The translations under genes and the position numbers were made by a program. From NCBI RefSeq assembly GCF_037969765.1, contig NZ_CP150207.1, forward strand, positions 4,307,001 to 4,371,000: 64,000 bases of DNA, given 5' to 3'. Source of the DNA: Paenibacillus sp. FSL W8-0186. GTDB lineage: Bacteria > Bacillota > Bacilli > Paenibacillales > Paenibacillaceae. The notes under the pieces are model-generated. The model saw only the letters and a program-made list of their open reading frames with translations. It did no database searches and was not told the DNA's origin. Below are positions 42,869 through 52,915 of the stretch, piece after piece (the first letter of the stretch is position 1; every line of letters starts with the position of its first letter).

Positions 42869-44308
42869 ATGCCAAACCATTCATTCCGAATCGAAAAGGA
42901 TTTTCTCGGTTCTTTGGAAGTTCCCAAAGAGGCTTATTACGGCGTCCAAACGATGCGTGCGGTAGAGAATTTTCCCATTACCGGCTACAGAATATATTCC
43001 GAGCTCATCCATGCGCTCGCCCTGGTGAAGAAAGCGGCCGCTCAGGCGAACATGGACATCGGCCAGCTCGACCCTGTGATCGGCCATGCGATTATCCAGG
43101 CAGCAGACGAAATTATGGGCGGACATTATCACGATCAATTCATTACCGATCCGATCCAGGGCGGCGCAGGCACTTCGATCAACATGAACGCCAACGAAGT
43201 GATTGCAAACCGCGCGCTGGAAATTCTCGGCAAAGAGAAGGGCGATTATGCCGCAGTTAGCCCGAACAGCCACGTCAATATGTCCCAATCGACAAATGAC
43301 GTCTTCCCCACCGCGAACCATATCGCCATTCTGAACCTGCTCGACCGGCTAATTAAGACAACGCGGTCGCTAGCCGATACGTTCAAGAAGAAGGCGCAGG
43401 AGTTCGACAGCGTCATCAAAATGGGACGGACGCATTTGCAGGATGCCGTACCAATCCGTCTTGGACAAGAGTTCGAGGCCTACCGGCGCGTGCTGGAAAG
43501 GGACATTCGCAGAATGGACCAGACGAGACAAGCTTTGTTCGAAATCAATATGGGGGCTACGGCAGTCGGTACTGGCCTAAATGCGGATCCGAAGTATATC
43601 CAACGGGTCGTCAAGCTGCTGGCCGAGTTAAGCGGTTTTCCGATGTTCTCGGCAGCCCAGCTCGTCGATGCCACCCAGAACTGCGACGCGTATACGGAGA
43701 CGTCGGCAGCGCTTAAGCTTTGCATGATCAACATGTCCAAAATCGCCAACGATTTGCGGCTGATGGCCTCTGGACCTAGAGCGGGGTTCAGGGAAATTTC
43801 CCTGCCGGCCCGCCAGCCTGGCTCCTCGATCATGCCGGGCAAAGTCAATCCGGTCATGGCCGAGCTGATTAATCAGGTGGCCTTCCAAGTCATCGGCAAC
43901 GATACCACCATCAGCATGGCGGCGGAAGCCGGCCAATTCGAGCTGAACGTGATGGAGCCCGTGCTCGTGTTCAACCTGATGCAGTCCATCAGCATCATGA
44001 ACAACGCCTTCCAATCGTTCCAGAAATACTGCGTGGAAGGAATCACGGCGAATGTGGAGCAAGCCAAAGATTACGTGGATCGGAGTGTCGGCATCATTAC
44101 CGCGCTTAACCCGCATCTGGGTTACGAAACGGTCAGCAAAATCGCCGCCGAAGCCATTGCGACGGGCCGTTCCGTACGTGAGCTATGCCTCGAATATAAA
44201 GTGTTGACCCCGGAGGAGCTCGATGAAATCCTCGACCCCCATGAGATGACCTCGCCAGGAATTGCCGGGGCCAGGTTCCTGCATCATACCCCTTCCTCCG
44301 GGAAGTAA
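42869..44308 (+). CDS. aspA: Aspartate ammonia-lyase (aspartase)
   Basis: A 479-residue member of the fumarase/aspartase superfamily. The head FRIEKDFLGSLEVPKEAYYGVQTMRAVENF is typical of aspartases. Active-site regions are present: HVNMSQSTNDVFPT, MGRTHLQDAVP, and the signature GSSIMPGKVNPV. It converts aspartate to fumarate and ammonia. GGAGAGG supports the ATG at 42869. Fumarase is the close alternative, but AYYGVQTMRA favours aspartase. The 3' end overlaps the convergent kinase gene by 25 bases. Confidence 0.93.
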   Translation: MPNHSFRIEKDFLGSLEVPKEAYYGVQTMRAVENFPITGYRIYSELIHALALVKKAAAQANMDIGQLDPVIGHAIIQAADEIMGGHYHDQFITDPIQGGAGTSINMNANEVIANRALEILGKEKGDYAAVSPNSHVNMSQSTNDVFPTANHIAILNLLDRLIKTTRSLADTFKKKAQEFDSVIKMGRTHLQDAVPIRLGQEFEAYRRVLERDIRRMDQTRQALFEINMGATAVGTGLNADPKYIQRVVKLLAELSGFPMFSAAQLVDATQNCDAYTETSAALKLCMINMSKIANDLRLMASGPRAGFREISLPARQPGSSIMPGKVNPVMAELINQVAFQVIGNDTTISMAAEAGQFELNVMEPVLVFNLMQSISIMNNAFQSFQKYCVEGITANVEQAKDYVDRSVGIITALNPHLGYETVSKIAAEAIATGRSVRELCLEYKVLTPEELDEILDPHEMTSPGIAGARFLHHTPSSGK

Positions 44309-46059
44309 GGGGTGGCCGGGATGACGATCTGCACCGTCGTCCCCATTCCCGGCCTGCTGCCGATCGTTACGCCGTATTCAGCGCCAAAATGGAGCTGGAT
44401 GCGGCTATTTACGTTGCGGATGCCGAAGCCGACGTTCTGGCCTTCCACCGGGTCGAAGATGCGGCGAATGAGCGCAGGTGGCATGCCCAGGCCATTATCG
44501 ATCACCTTGAAGACGATATTGTCGCCGATCTTCTTCGCCTCAATCCGAATATGGAGGGCATCGCCAAACCAGGCATGCTCCAACGCATTTTCAATGAAGG
44601 GCTGTAAAATCAATTTAATGGTCACATAACGCACGATCACCGGATCGAGGTCGTAGGAAATCGCCACCTTGTCCCCGTATTTCGTCCTCTGAATATTAAG
44701 ATATGCTTCAGCCTGCTCCAGCTCATGGCGAATCGGGATCACCGTCCTTCCTTCATTTAAAGAAAGACGATAGAACTTGGCGAGATCAAGCACCATCTTC
44801 TGCAGCTTGTCGATTTCTCCAAATTTGGCCAATCGGCTGATGGAGGACAATGTATTATACAGAAAATGCGGATTGATCTGCGCCTGCAAGGATTCCAGCT
44901 CCGCCTCCTTCTTCTCGATTTGCGTCAAATACACCTGTTCGATAAGATGATCAATGTTCTGTCCCATCTCATTCAACGCGGAGGCGATTTGCGAGAATTC
45001 ATCCTTGCCCTTGTAGCGCATCCGTTTATGCAGATCGCCTTCGCGGAAGGCGTTTAATACAGACACAATCTTCATGACGCGTACCGAGAAATACCGAGAA
45101 ATGAACATGCCCGCGACCGAGAATACAATCAGTAAAACAGCACATGTCCCTAATATAAACATGCTGACCCGCACAGAATCCCGTTCCATAATCGTCATTG
45201 GCACATAGGCATGCAGCTTCCAATTCCCATTATTCAAGGTGTCGGTAATGGCTAAATAATCCTTCTCCGACAGTTCTTCCACTTTCCGGCCAGCGGGGAA
45301 TTCGCCCGACTGATATAGAATCTTCCCCTGCTCATCCTTCAGGAGCAGCACGCTGCCCTCCCCGATTTTTAAATAGTCCATCGCTTCGAACAGCTCCTGA
45401 ATTCGAGCGCTAATACGCATAAATCCGACTTCCTTGACTTCCAGCGGAAATACATCAACCATGCGCCGCAACAGAGATATCCGCCCGAATTCCTCGTCGC
45501 GCTGCACTTTTTTCCAGACCATCGTTTTCCCGTATTCCTCTTCGGGATAGGTCCTGTACCACTCTTGATCAACTAACCGGTCCAAATGATATATGTTGTA
45601 TTTGCGTTCCAGCATATCCAGATTCTCTTGTTCGAAGGAGCCATAATAGGTTTCGTTAAAATGCTGATTCTGCAAAAAAATGAACATGGCAATATTGATC
45701 CGTGCCGCCTGCATCGCATTCTGGAACTTGGGCCTGAGAATTCTCATCGTTCTGTCATAGGTATCCCATCCGTTGTCAAAATGGCGCAGCTGAAAAACTA
45801 GGGAATAATCATCATATATAATAGAAGAAACTCGTTCCACATCCTCCAGTTTGTATTCGATATTATCCCGAATTTGCAGCAGCGTGGCCTGCGTATTCGT
45901 CCGGGCATGCTTGCGGATCGACTCCTGATACATGGCATTCGAGAAATAGCCGATGGCAATGACAGGAATGACGATAAAGAACATATATGTAAGCATCAGC
46001 TTATAGCCGAACGGAATATATGGCCTCTGTCTTTTTTTCTCCTTCATAGGGACCAGCAT
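44284..46059 (-). CDS. YesM-type sensor histidine kinase
   Basis: A 591-residue kinase with one membrane segment (KLMLTYMFFIVIPVIAIGYF), a 240-residue extracellular sensor, a second segment near 275-295, HAMP, the His of ESLQAQINPHFLYNTLSS and the ATPase motif DNGLGMPP. This is the family that regulates sugar uptake in Paenibacillus and Bacillus. GGGAGGG lies 5 bases before the ATG. It is the last gene of the glycoside cluster and is paired with the AraC-type regulator 15 bases upstream. Confidence 0.94.
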   Translation of the reverse strand: MLVPMKEKKRQRPYIPFGYKLMLTYMFFIVIPVIAIGYFSNAMYQESIRKHARTNTQATLLQIRDNIEYKLEDVERVSSIIYDDYSLVFQLRHFDNGWDTYDRTMRILRPKFQNAMQAARINIAMFIFLQNQHFNETYYGSFEQENLDMLERKYNIYHLDRLVDQEWYRTYPEEEYGKTMVWKKVQRDEEFGRISLLRRMVDVFPLEVKEVGFMRISARIQELFEAMDYLKIGEGSVLLLKDEQGKILYQSGEFPAGRKVEELSEKDYLAITDTLNNGNWKLHAYVPMTIMERDSVRVSMFILGTCAVLLIVFSVAGMFISRYFSVRVMKIVSVLNAFREGDLHKRMRYKGKDEFSQIASALNEMGQNIDHLIEQVYLTQIEKKEAELESLQAQINPHFLYNTLSSISRLAKFGEIDKLQKMVLDLAKFYRLSLNEGRTVIPIRHELEQAEAYLNIQRTKYGDKVAISYDLDPVIVRYVTIKLILQPFIENALEHAWFGDALHIRIEAKKIGDNIVFKVIDNGLGMPPALIRRIFDPVEGQNVGFGIRNVNSRIQLHFGAEYGVTIGSRPGMGTTVQIVIPATPYFPEEGV

Positions 46060-46074
46060 GTCTTCCCTCCCGCA

Positions 46075-47649
46075 TTACTCTCGTTTGCGAAACTCCATCG
46101 GCGTCATCCCGTAGGTTTCTTTAAATTGCCTGCTGAAATAAGGGATATAACGATATCCAACCTGATCGGCCACTTCATAAATTTTGAGCGTCGGATTTCG
46201 CAGCAGCTCGCAGGCTTTTTCCATTCTGAGCTGAACCAGCATTTCGCTAAAGGTCTTTCCTACTTCTTCCTTAAATAGATGGCCCAAATAATTCGGCGAG
46301 AAGGAAAATTTGTGAGCGATATCCTTCAACGTCATATTCTCATGCATCTGCTCCTGCATCGTGCTCAATATATCGCGGATCAGCCTGCTGCACTGGGAGC
46401 TCTCCCTTTGCCGCAAGGTTTCGGAAATTTCGAAGGCTTTACGAACAAGCCAGGAGCGAATATCGTCCATCATTTCGAATTTCAATACAATATCCAGACT
46501 AGAAAGCTCGAAACCCAGCATTTTGGACAGATCCTCATCCAGCGTGCTCAAATAATGCTCCAGCTTGAAGACGATATACATTGCCAGATTGTAAATCGTA
46601 AATTTGGAGCGCAGCGTCGATACCGATTGGAACAAATTATCGATTTCATCATGTATTTTAACGAGCTCGTAATTGGACATGGCCTTGAACAAAGCATCCA
46701 GACGAATGTCCAGCGTTTTTGCATCCCTCATTTCCGTAGTACGGCGAACTTCATCATATTTAATGAGATGCCCCCGGCCAATAAACATTTTACCATCCAG
46801 TGCTTCAAGCGCCTGCCTATAGGATTGCGGGAGCAGAGATATTTCCTGAACCGGCTCTCCAAGACCTATTGTCACGGAAACAGCCAGTTTCGAGTTAACG
46901 GCATCATATAATGCCGTAAAACTTTCATTCACTCGATCTCCCTGCATAATGACGGCTAACCGCCGTTTGGACAGCTTGCAGGCATGCTCCATGCCGCACT
47001 CCTGCAGCAGCTTATTGATTTTCTGCAGCAAATGATCAGAGTGTGCAGCCTCATCTGGCATGCTCAGCTGTTTCCAATTCAACTCATCCGTTTCAATAAC
47101 GGCCGCCCGCAGCGGTCCTTGAAGCGCAAATAAACCATTGGCTGCAGCTAGCTTGGTCAAAGCCTCAGACTCATCCCCCTGCAGCTCGCCTTCCAGCAAA
47201 CGAATGAGCAGCTCATTTTTGGCCATCGGAATCATGCGTTGGTAATGCTTCTCGGCTTCCTTTCGTTTACCTTCGAGCTCGAGCTCCTGCTTGATCGTCT
47301 GGAGGGATGCGATCAGTTCATCGTCATCCACCGGCTTAAGCACATAGCTGCAGGCCTTCATCGATAACGCCTGCTTTACGTAGTGGAAATCCTGGTAACC
47401 GCTTACAAATACAATGCGAATGTCCGGCTTCTTCTCGATGGCCTTTCGTGCCAGCTCCAGCCCTGACATGTTGGGCATATTGATATCCGTCACCAATATA
47501 TCCACTGGCCGATGCTTGATAACATCGCAGGCAGCGAATCCATTACTCACGGCATCAACCACTTCAAGCCCCAGCTCAGACCAAGGAATGAACCGCTTCA
47601 TGCCTTCAAGATCCAGCATTTCGTCATCAGCTAACAGTACTTTGTACAT
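46075..47649 (-). CDS. YesN-type response regulator (receiver + AraC)
   Basis: A 524-residue regulator with a receiver domain (Asp55 in DILVTDINMPNMSG), a long central domain and a C-terminal AraC helix-turn-helix pair (LKDIAHKFSFSPNYLGHLFKEEVGKTFSEML; VADQVGYRYIPYFSRQFKETYGMTP). The ATG at 47649 follows GGAGGGG; the frame extends upstream without support. It probably activates the binding-protein and permease genes next to it. Confidence 0.94.
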   Translation of the reverse strand: MYKVLLADDEMLDLEGMKRFIPWSELGLEVVDAVSNGFAACDVIKHRPVDILVTDINMPNMSGLELARKAIEKKPDIRIVFVSGYQDFHYVKQALSMKACSYVLKPVDDDELIASLQTIKQELELEGKRKEAEKHYQRMIPMAKNELLIRLLEGELQGDESEALTKLAAANGLFALQGPLRAAVIETDELNWKQLSMPDEAAHSDHLLQKINKLLQECGMEHACKLSKRRLAVIMQGDRVNESFTALYDAVNSKLAVSVTIGLGEPVQEISLLPQSYRQALEALDGKMFIGRGHLIKYDEVRRTTEMRDAKTLDIRLDALFKAMSNYELVKIHDEIDNLFQSVSTLRSKFTIYNLAMYIVFKLEHYLSTLDEDLSKMLGFELSSLDIVLKFEMMDDIRSWLVRKAFEISETLRQRESSQCSRLIRDILSTMQEQMHENMTLKDIAHKFSFSPNYLGHLFKEEVGKTFSEMLVQLRMEKACELLRNPTLKIYEVADQVGYRYIPYFSRQFKETYGMTPMEFRKRE

Positions 47650-47715
47650 GATGCCCCTCCTCCGAGTCATCGTCTTGGGTTTTATGATGATCCTCTCAGC
47701 AAATAGGCAACACAA

Positions 47716-47739
47716 TGAGGGGTCCCGCAGGCCCCCTCA
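47716..47739 (-). terminator. Hairpin after the binding-protein gene
   Basis: TGAGGGG/CCCCTCA stem with a poor T run (ATTGTGTT). It probably lets some transcription pass into the regulator genes. Confidence 0.4.
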
Positions 47740-47749
47740 AACACAATTA

Positions 47750-49423
47750 TTAATTTCTATTAATCATGGCCTTGTTCTCTTCCCACTTCATTGTATAATA
47801 GTCGAGCACCTTTTGGAATCCAGCTTTCATCGAATCTTCATGGGCCTTATCCAGTATTGTTAACGCTTCTGCATCCGTCTTAGCATACATGGACTGCGGT
47901 CTTGCCTTCAGCCATATATCCTTAACCCGCTGGAAGGCAATTCCTTCCTCGGTATCCGGCATCGGGTGCATGTTTACAAACTCCGTATAGTCACCTTGCG
48001 TTTTCCATGTGATTTTATATTGCCAGTAAGTGGCCCAGTTGCGGTCCTCTTCCTTCAAGGTCTCTTCATATTTCCCTTTCATATCATCCAGGTATACGGT
48101 ATTGCCCACCCACTGGAACGGATCCGTGCTTTTTTGATACTCGGCCAGCTGATCTCTTTGCGTGACGTATTTTTCCGTAAATATCGGCGTAGTTCCATCC
48201 TCCTGCCATCCTTGCCAGTACTCTCCCTCAACTCCGTAGTATTGCAAGACCATGCCCTCAGGTCCAGTCCACCAGTCAAGGAATGCAAATACAGCCTCAG
48301 GATTCTTCGCGCTGGTCGTAATTACCGCAGCATTCCAGCCCAATTTATTATAAGTGCCCGGATAAATTTTGTTCTTATCCAGGCCTTCCTTGTGGATCGG
48401 CCAAATCATAAAGTAACCATCATTCGGATCTTTCTTTCTTAACGCTACGTCAGCTTCCATGGCGAATACCGTTGGGTTCCCGGAAGCATACACAGCTACG
48501 CGGCCGGATACGAGCTTCTCTTGAACCTGGTCACGGGTTTGTGTCATAGCATCCTGTGTGATCAGACCCTCGCGGAACAATTTGGCCGTATAGACCACAG
48601 ATTCACGGAACGCCTCGTCTTTATAAATTGATTCCATCTTATCGCCGACAGGAACGGCATAATATCTTTCGGCACTTAAGTTGTTTTCTTTAAATGCAGA
48701 ATAAATTTGGCTTAGACCATGTCCCTCTGCGGCTAGATCTGTTTCCAGCGGGATGACGTTCGGATATTTCTCTTTAACCATTTTCAAATAGTTGTATAAA
48801 TCGTCAGTCGTCTCAAGCTTAGGAGATCCGAGTTCCTCGTAGATTCTCTTGTTCACTACCCAGCCCGCATTACCATTCGGACGGTTCGTATACCAGTTCG
48901 GGAATTGATACAGCTTCCCGTCAGGTGAACGCAGCATATTTAAGGCTACAGGGTCAAGCCATTTTTTCAAATTTGGGTATTTTTCCAGGTAATCATCAAG
49001 CGGCACAAGAAGCCCAGCTTCCCGAAGACGCTCTACGTCTGCACCACGTTCTCCCCAAACGATGTCCGGCAAGTCACCGGAAGCAATCATCGTATTGAGC
49101 TTTTGAGCGTTATTGCCACCGTTTGGAATTTCCTTAATTGTGATTTTTTTATTGTCTTGAACCCACTGTGTCATGGGATCTGCTCCCCATTTCGGCATCG
49201 TGTACCACTCATAGTTGCCGAAGATTGAGATTTCAAGAGGCTCTTTGCCAAGCTCATACAGGTTGGATTCCTCAGGAGGTGTATTTCCCTCTTGCTGCTG
49301 CTCTCCCCCAGTGTTGCTCGGTGCGGCTCCCTTGTTGCCCCCATTGCCGGAGGAGCAACCCACCATGAGCGAGAAGACCATCACCACAGACAAGATACTG
49401 ATCAGCCAATTTCTTTTTTTCAT
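47750..49423 (-). CDS. LipO/LplA-type sugar-binding lipoprotein
   Basis: A 557-residue protein. It has the lipoprotein signal WLISILSVVMVFSLMVGCSS, a Gly/Asn/Gln-rich tether and then a large binding domain (FGNYEWYTMPKWGADPMTQW; SGDLPDIVWGERG; FAFLDWWTGPEG). The length is typical of the Lpl family, larger than MalE types. The ATG at 49423 is preferred to a TTG at 49444 that has no ribosome site. First contact for the imported sugar; partner permeases lie directly upstream. Confidence 0.92.
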   Translation of the reverse strand: MKKRNWLISILSVVMVFSLMVGCSSGNGGNKGAAPSNTGGEQQQEGNTPPEESNLYELGKEPLEISIFGNYEWYTMPKWGADPMTQWVQDNKKITIKEIPNGGNNAQKLNTMIASGDLPDIVWGERGADVERLREAGLLVPLDDYLEKYPNLKKWLDPVALNMLRSPDGKLYQFPNWYTNRPNGNAGWVVNKRIYEELGSPKLETTDDLYNYLKMVKEKYPNVIPLETDLAAEGHGLSQIYSAFKENNLSAERYYAVPVGDKMESIYKDEAFRESVVYTAKLFREGLITQDAMTQTRDQVQEKLVSGRVAVYASGNPTVFAMEADVALRKKDPNDGYFMIWPIHKEGLDKNKIYPGTYNKLGWNAAVITTSAKNPEAVFAFLDWWTGPEGMVLQYYGVEGEYWQGWQEDGTTPIFTEKYVTQRDQLAEYQKSTDPFQWVGNTVYLDDMKGKYEETLKEEDRNWATYWQYKITWKTQGDYTEFVNMHPMPDTEEGIAFQRVKDIWLKARPQSMYAKTDAEALTILDKAHEDSMKAGFQKVLDYYTMKWEENKAMINRN

Positions 49424-49508
49424 CCTGCTGCTTTCCCCTTTCAAATTCTTAATTTATGTTTAAAGCATGATGCTCTAAACGCTATGCATACGAGCAGCTC
49501 TGCCCGAT

Positions 49509-50402
49509 CTACTCTTTCAGCGAACCTACAAGAACCCCTTTAACGAAATGCTTCTGTACGAATGGATATACAGTAATGATCGGAAGCGTGGCTACCATCA
49601 TCGTTGCCATGGACAAGGATTTGCTTGTAATCGTTCTCACTTTGGCCATATGCGCCAAAGCCGAGGAATCAAGCCCTCCCTGATCCGTTACAATATTCGA
49701 AAGAAGAATCTGCCGGAGGATGGTCTGGATCGGATATTTTTCTACATCCGAAATATAAATCCCCGCCAGGAACCATTCATTCCAGTGCGTAACCGCCGTA
49801 AATAAGGACAAAGTCGCTATGACCGGACCCGACAGCGGAATTACGATGCGAAAGAACGTCCCCCAGTTTCCACAGCCGTCTATTCGCGCCGATTCCTCAA
49901 GCCCTGCCGGAAGCCCCTGGAAAAAAGTACGGAATATAATCATATTCCAGACGCCGACCAGGGAAGGGATGATAAATACCCAGAAGGAATTCATCAGTCC
50001 AAGATTACGGATGAGCAGGAATGAAGGAATCAGGCCGCCCGAGAAGTATAAAGTAATAATACACATAATCATGTAATATTTACGGCCGATTAATTCCCTT
50101 TTTGACATGCCATATGCAAAGATGGCTGTACATAAAATCGATCCGATTGTACCGACCACTGTACGAAGAACCGAGATAACAAAGCCGTTAATCAGCCTTT
50201 CGTCCTTAAACACCACACCATAATTCTCCAATGTGAATACTCTAGGCCAAAGCGTAATTCCGCCTCTTGAAGTATCCATTCCTTCGTTAAAGGAAATTGC
50301 CAGCGCATTCAGGAATGGATACAAGGTTGTAATTGCCAGTAAACTCAAGAAAACATAAATGATAATTACCATGAGCCGATCGCCGAAGCTTTCACGTGCC
50401 AT
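49509..50402 (-). CDS. LplC-type sugar ABC permease
   Basis: A 297-residue membrane protein with six segments and the EAA loop EESARIDGCGNWGTFFRIVIPL. It has an internal TSKSLSMATMMVATLPI segment and the C-terminal PFVQKHFVKGVLVGSLKE characteristic of LplC/YtcP permeases. GGAGGAATG precedes the ATG. Confidence 0.94.
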   Translation of the reverse strand: MARESFGDRLMVIIIYVFLSLLAITTLYPFLNALAISFNEGMDTSRGGITLWPRVFTLENYGVVFKDERLINGFVISVLRTVVGTIGSILCTAIFAYGMSKRELIGRKYYMIMCIITLYFSGGLIPSFLLIRNLGLMNSFWVFIIPSLVGVWNMIIFRTFFQGLPAGLEESARIDGCGNWGTFFRIVIPLSGPVIATLSLFTAVTHWNEWFLAGIYISDVEKYPIQTILRQILLSNIVTDQGGLDSSALAHMAKVRTITSKSLSMATMMVATLPIITVYPFVQKHFVKGVLVGSLKE

Positions 50403-50429
50403 CTCCGCATTCCTCCAATTGTGTCAGGA

Positions 50430-51398
50430 TTACCATAGACTATTGCCGGATCTTCTAGCTATTAGGTTCGCCAATGTCAAAAGTCCAACGCTTACTACTG
50501 CTTTGAACAAACCGACCGCCGTAGCGAAGGAGTAACGGTAGTTTTCAATACCCACCCGCACGACATACGTGTCGATAACATCGGAGACGTCCCTAAGCGA
50601 TTTATCTGCAGCGAGGATCAAAATATCTTCAAAGCCTGCACTGAGCAGATTGCCGATAGCCAAAATCATGAAGATCGTAACGACTGGCATGATCGAAGGA
50701 AGCGTTATCAAATAAATTTGTTTAAAGCGGCTTGCCCCATCGATGGAGGCCGCCTCATAGGTATGCGGGTCTACTCCGGCAATCGCCGCCAAGTACACTA
50801 TCGAGCCGAAGCCAATCTCTTTCCACACATTCGTAGTTATGAGAATTCCCCAAAAGTACTCAGGCAAGGACAAGAAATTAATCGGCTGAGAGATCAGGTT
50901 AAAGCGCTCCAGCAGCATATTGATGGCACCGCTGTCTACGGACAGCAAGGAGCTCACCAGACCGCCAACAATAACCCAGGACATAAAGTATGGCAAGTAA
51001 GTCACGGTTTGGACGGTTCTTTTAAATGCCATATTCCGGACTTCATTCAGCATTAAGGCCAGGATGATTGGCGCTGGAAATCCAATTAGGAACTTAAGGA
51101 AGCTGATGACGATTGTGTTGCGCATGACCACACCGAATTCCGGCGAGTTGAAAAAATAATTAAAATGCTTGAATCCTACCCAGGGACTGCTCGTGAAGCT
51201 GCTGCCGATTTTATAATCCTGAAAAGAGATTAAAATTCCGTACATGGGAATGTACGAAAAGACAAAAACGAGCGCCAAAGCAGGGATAACCATTAACTGC
51301 AAATCCCATTGTTTCAAAAAGCGCATCAGCCCACTCTTCTTTTTTTGGGTCTGCGGCAGGCTTGGCTGCATACTTTTCTCAACGGAAAGCTGTGACAT
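50430..51398 (-). CDS. LplB-type sugar ABC permease
   Basis: A 322-residue membrane protein with the head DLQLMVIPALALVFVFSYIPMYG, six segments and the EAA loop YEAASIDGASRFKQIYLITLPS. The ATG at 51398 follows GGAGGG by 10 bases; the frame continues upstream to 51449 without support. It precedes the LplC-type gene by 27 bases. The ATPase is probably a shared one encoded elsewhere. Confidence 0.94.
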   Translation of the reverse strand: MSQLSVEKSMQPSLPQTQKKKSGLMRFLKQWDLQLMVIPALALVFVFSYIPMYGILISFQDYKIGSSFTSSPWVGFKHFNYFFNSPEFGVVMRNTIVISFLKFLIGFPAPIILALMLNEVRNMAFKRTVQTVTYLPYFMSWVIVGGLVSSLLSVDSGAINMLLERFNLISQPINFLSLPEYFWGILITTNVWKEIGFGSIVYLAAIAGVDPHTYEAASIDGASRFKQIYLITLPSIMPVVTIFMILAIGNLLSAGFEDILILAADKSLRDVSDVIDTYVVRVGIENYRYSFATAVGLFKAVVSVGLLTLANLIARRSGNSLW

Positions 51399-51604
51399 AT
51401 TGTTGTTCCCTCCTACTCCGTTTTCCAACGTCACTGAAGTAATCCACACTTCTATCTTAAAAAAGCCGGAGGGTATTAACTACTTGCCTAATCAACTAAA
51501 TCTGATAAAAATCACTGTCTTTATAAATTCTGTGGTCAAAAAAAGAGAGGCCCCTTTCGCCATCGTTGATGACTATTGGGACACCCCCCTGATTATCTTA
51601 AGGT

Positions 51605-52915
51605 TTAGGCAAAAAAGTTCGGCAAATAATGGCGATGTGCTTCCAGCATTTCATCCAGGAGTATTTTGGCCGTAGAGACGGATGGCACGAGCGGGTGATG
51701 AACCAATGCCTGTAGCACCAGCGCCCGATTGCCGGTAACCGCTGCTTCTATCGTTAAGCTCTCGTAGGTCTTCACCGCATGCAATAGGCCCTTGATATGA
51801 GGCGGGACATGTCCCGGAACGAGCGGAACCGGCCCGCCGGAGGTCACTACGCAGTTTACCTCGATGGAGGCATCCTCAGGCAAGAAATCATAGATTCCCC
51901 CATTGGCCACATTCAGCGTCTGAATGTCGTTGCGCCCCAGATAGAGCGACTGCATCAGTCTTACGGCCGCCTCGGAATAATAAGCTCCGCCGCGCTGTTC
52001 CAGCTGTTTCGGCTTCTCTTCCAGGGTCTCGTCCTCGTACAGCTCGAACAATTCCTTCTCTACCCGGCTGACGATATCGGCGCGTGTTCCGTTCTGCCGC
52101 AGCGATTCCTTCATTTCCGCAAACATCTCATTTTGCATGTAAAAATATTTGAGATAATAGGTGGGCACGGCGGCCAGCGATTGCAGGAACTCCGGATCCC
52201 AGCCGAAAGTGGGAACATTCGATGCGGTATACTCGCCGCCCTCCCCCGCGAGGAGCTCGGGCAGAACCTCCCTGCCGTTCACAAGGGCGGAGGTTACCCA
52301 GTGCAGATGGTTGATGCCGACGAATTCCGGCAGCACCTTCTCCTCCGGCACGTGATAGGCCGTGGCCAGAGACTTCTTGAAATTAATCGGCGAGTTGCAC
52401 AGACCGATCGTCCGAACGCGAGAATATTTCTGAACCGCCTCGGTGATCATGCCTGCCGGGTTTGTAAAGTTCAGCATCCATGCATGCGGAGCCAGCTCCT
52501 CGATATCGCGGCAGATGTCCAAAATAACAGGGATCGTGCGCAGCGCCTTGAACATCCCTCCGGGACCGGTTGTCTCCTGGCCGATCACGCCATGCTGGAT
52601 CGGGATATGCTCATCGAGCTTTCTCGCTTCCAGCATGCCTACGCGCATTTGTGTCGATACGAAGTCCGCGTCCTTAATCGCTTCCCGTCGGTTCAGGGTC
52701 AGGTGCACCTGTATAGGCAGCCCAGCCTTGTGGACCATCCGTTTGGCGAGATTGCCGACGATATCCAGCTTGCGTTTTCCGGCCTCGATATCGACCAGCC
52801 AAATTTCAGCTATAGGCATTTCACCATAGCCATTTATCAGACCCTCTACCAGCTCAGGGGTATATGAGGAGCCCCCGCCGATGACAGCTATTTTAAGACC
52901 GCGTTTATCCTTCAT
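51605..52915 (-). CDS. GH4 glycosidase (6-phospho-beta-glucosidase type)
   Basis: A 436-residue enzyme. It has the NAD-binding head LKIAVIGGGSSYTPELVEGL, the GH4 CNxP motif (GLCNSPINFKK), and the metal-binding Cys and His (LCNSP; GINHLHW). Family 4 enzymes cleave 6-phospho-glycosides through an NAD- and Mn-dependent redox mechanism and need a phosphate on the sugar. Its 5' end overlaps the kinase stop by 11 bases, so kinase and hydrolase are coupled. No PTS gene is present; the phosphate most likely comes from the neighbour kinase. Confidence 0.93.
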   Translation of the reverse strand: MKDKRGLKIAVIGGGSSYTPELVEGLINGYGEMPIAEIWLVDIEAGKRKLDIVGNLAKRMVHKAGLPIQVHLTLNRREAIKDADFVSTQMRVGMLEARKLDEHIPIQHGVIGQETTGPGGMFKALRTIPVILDICRDIEELAPHAWMLNFTNPAGMITEAVQKYSRVRTIGLCNSPINFKKSLATAYHVPEEKVLPEFVGINHLHWVTSALVNGREVLPELLAGEGGEYTASNVPTFGWDPEFLQSLAAVPTYYLKYFYMQNEMFAEMKESLRQNGTRADIVSRVEKELFELYEDETLEEKPKQLEQRGGAYYSEAAVRLMQSLYLGRNDIQTLNVANGGIYDFLPEDASIEVNCVVTSGGPVPLVPGHVPPHIKGLLHAVKTYESLTIEAAVTGNRALVLQALVHHPLVPSVSTAKILLDEMLEAHRHYLPNFFA

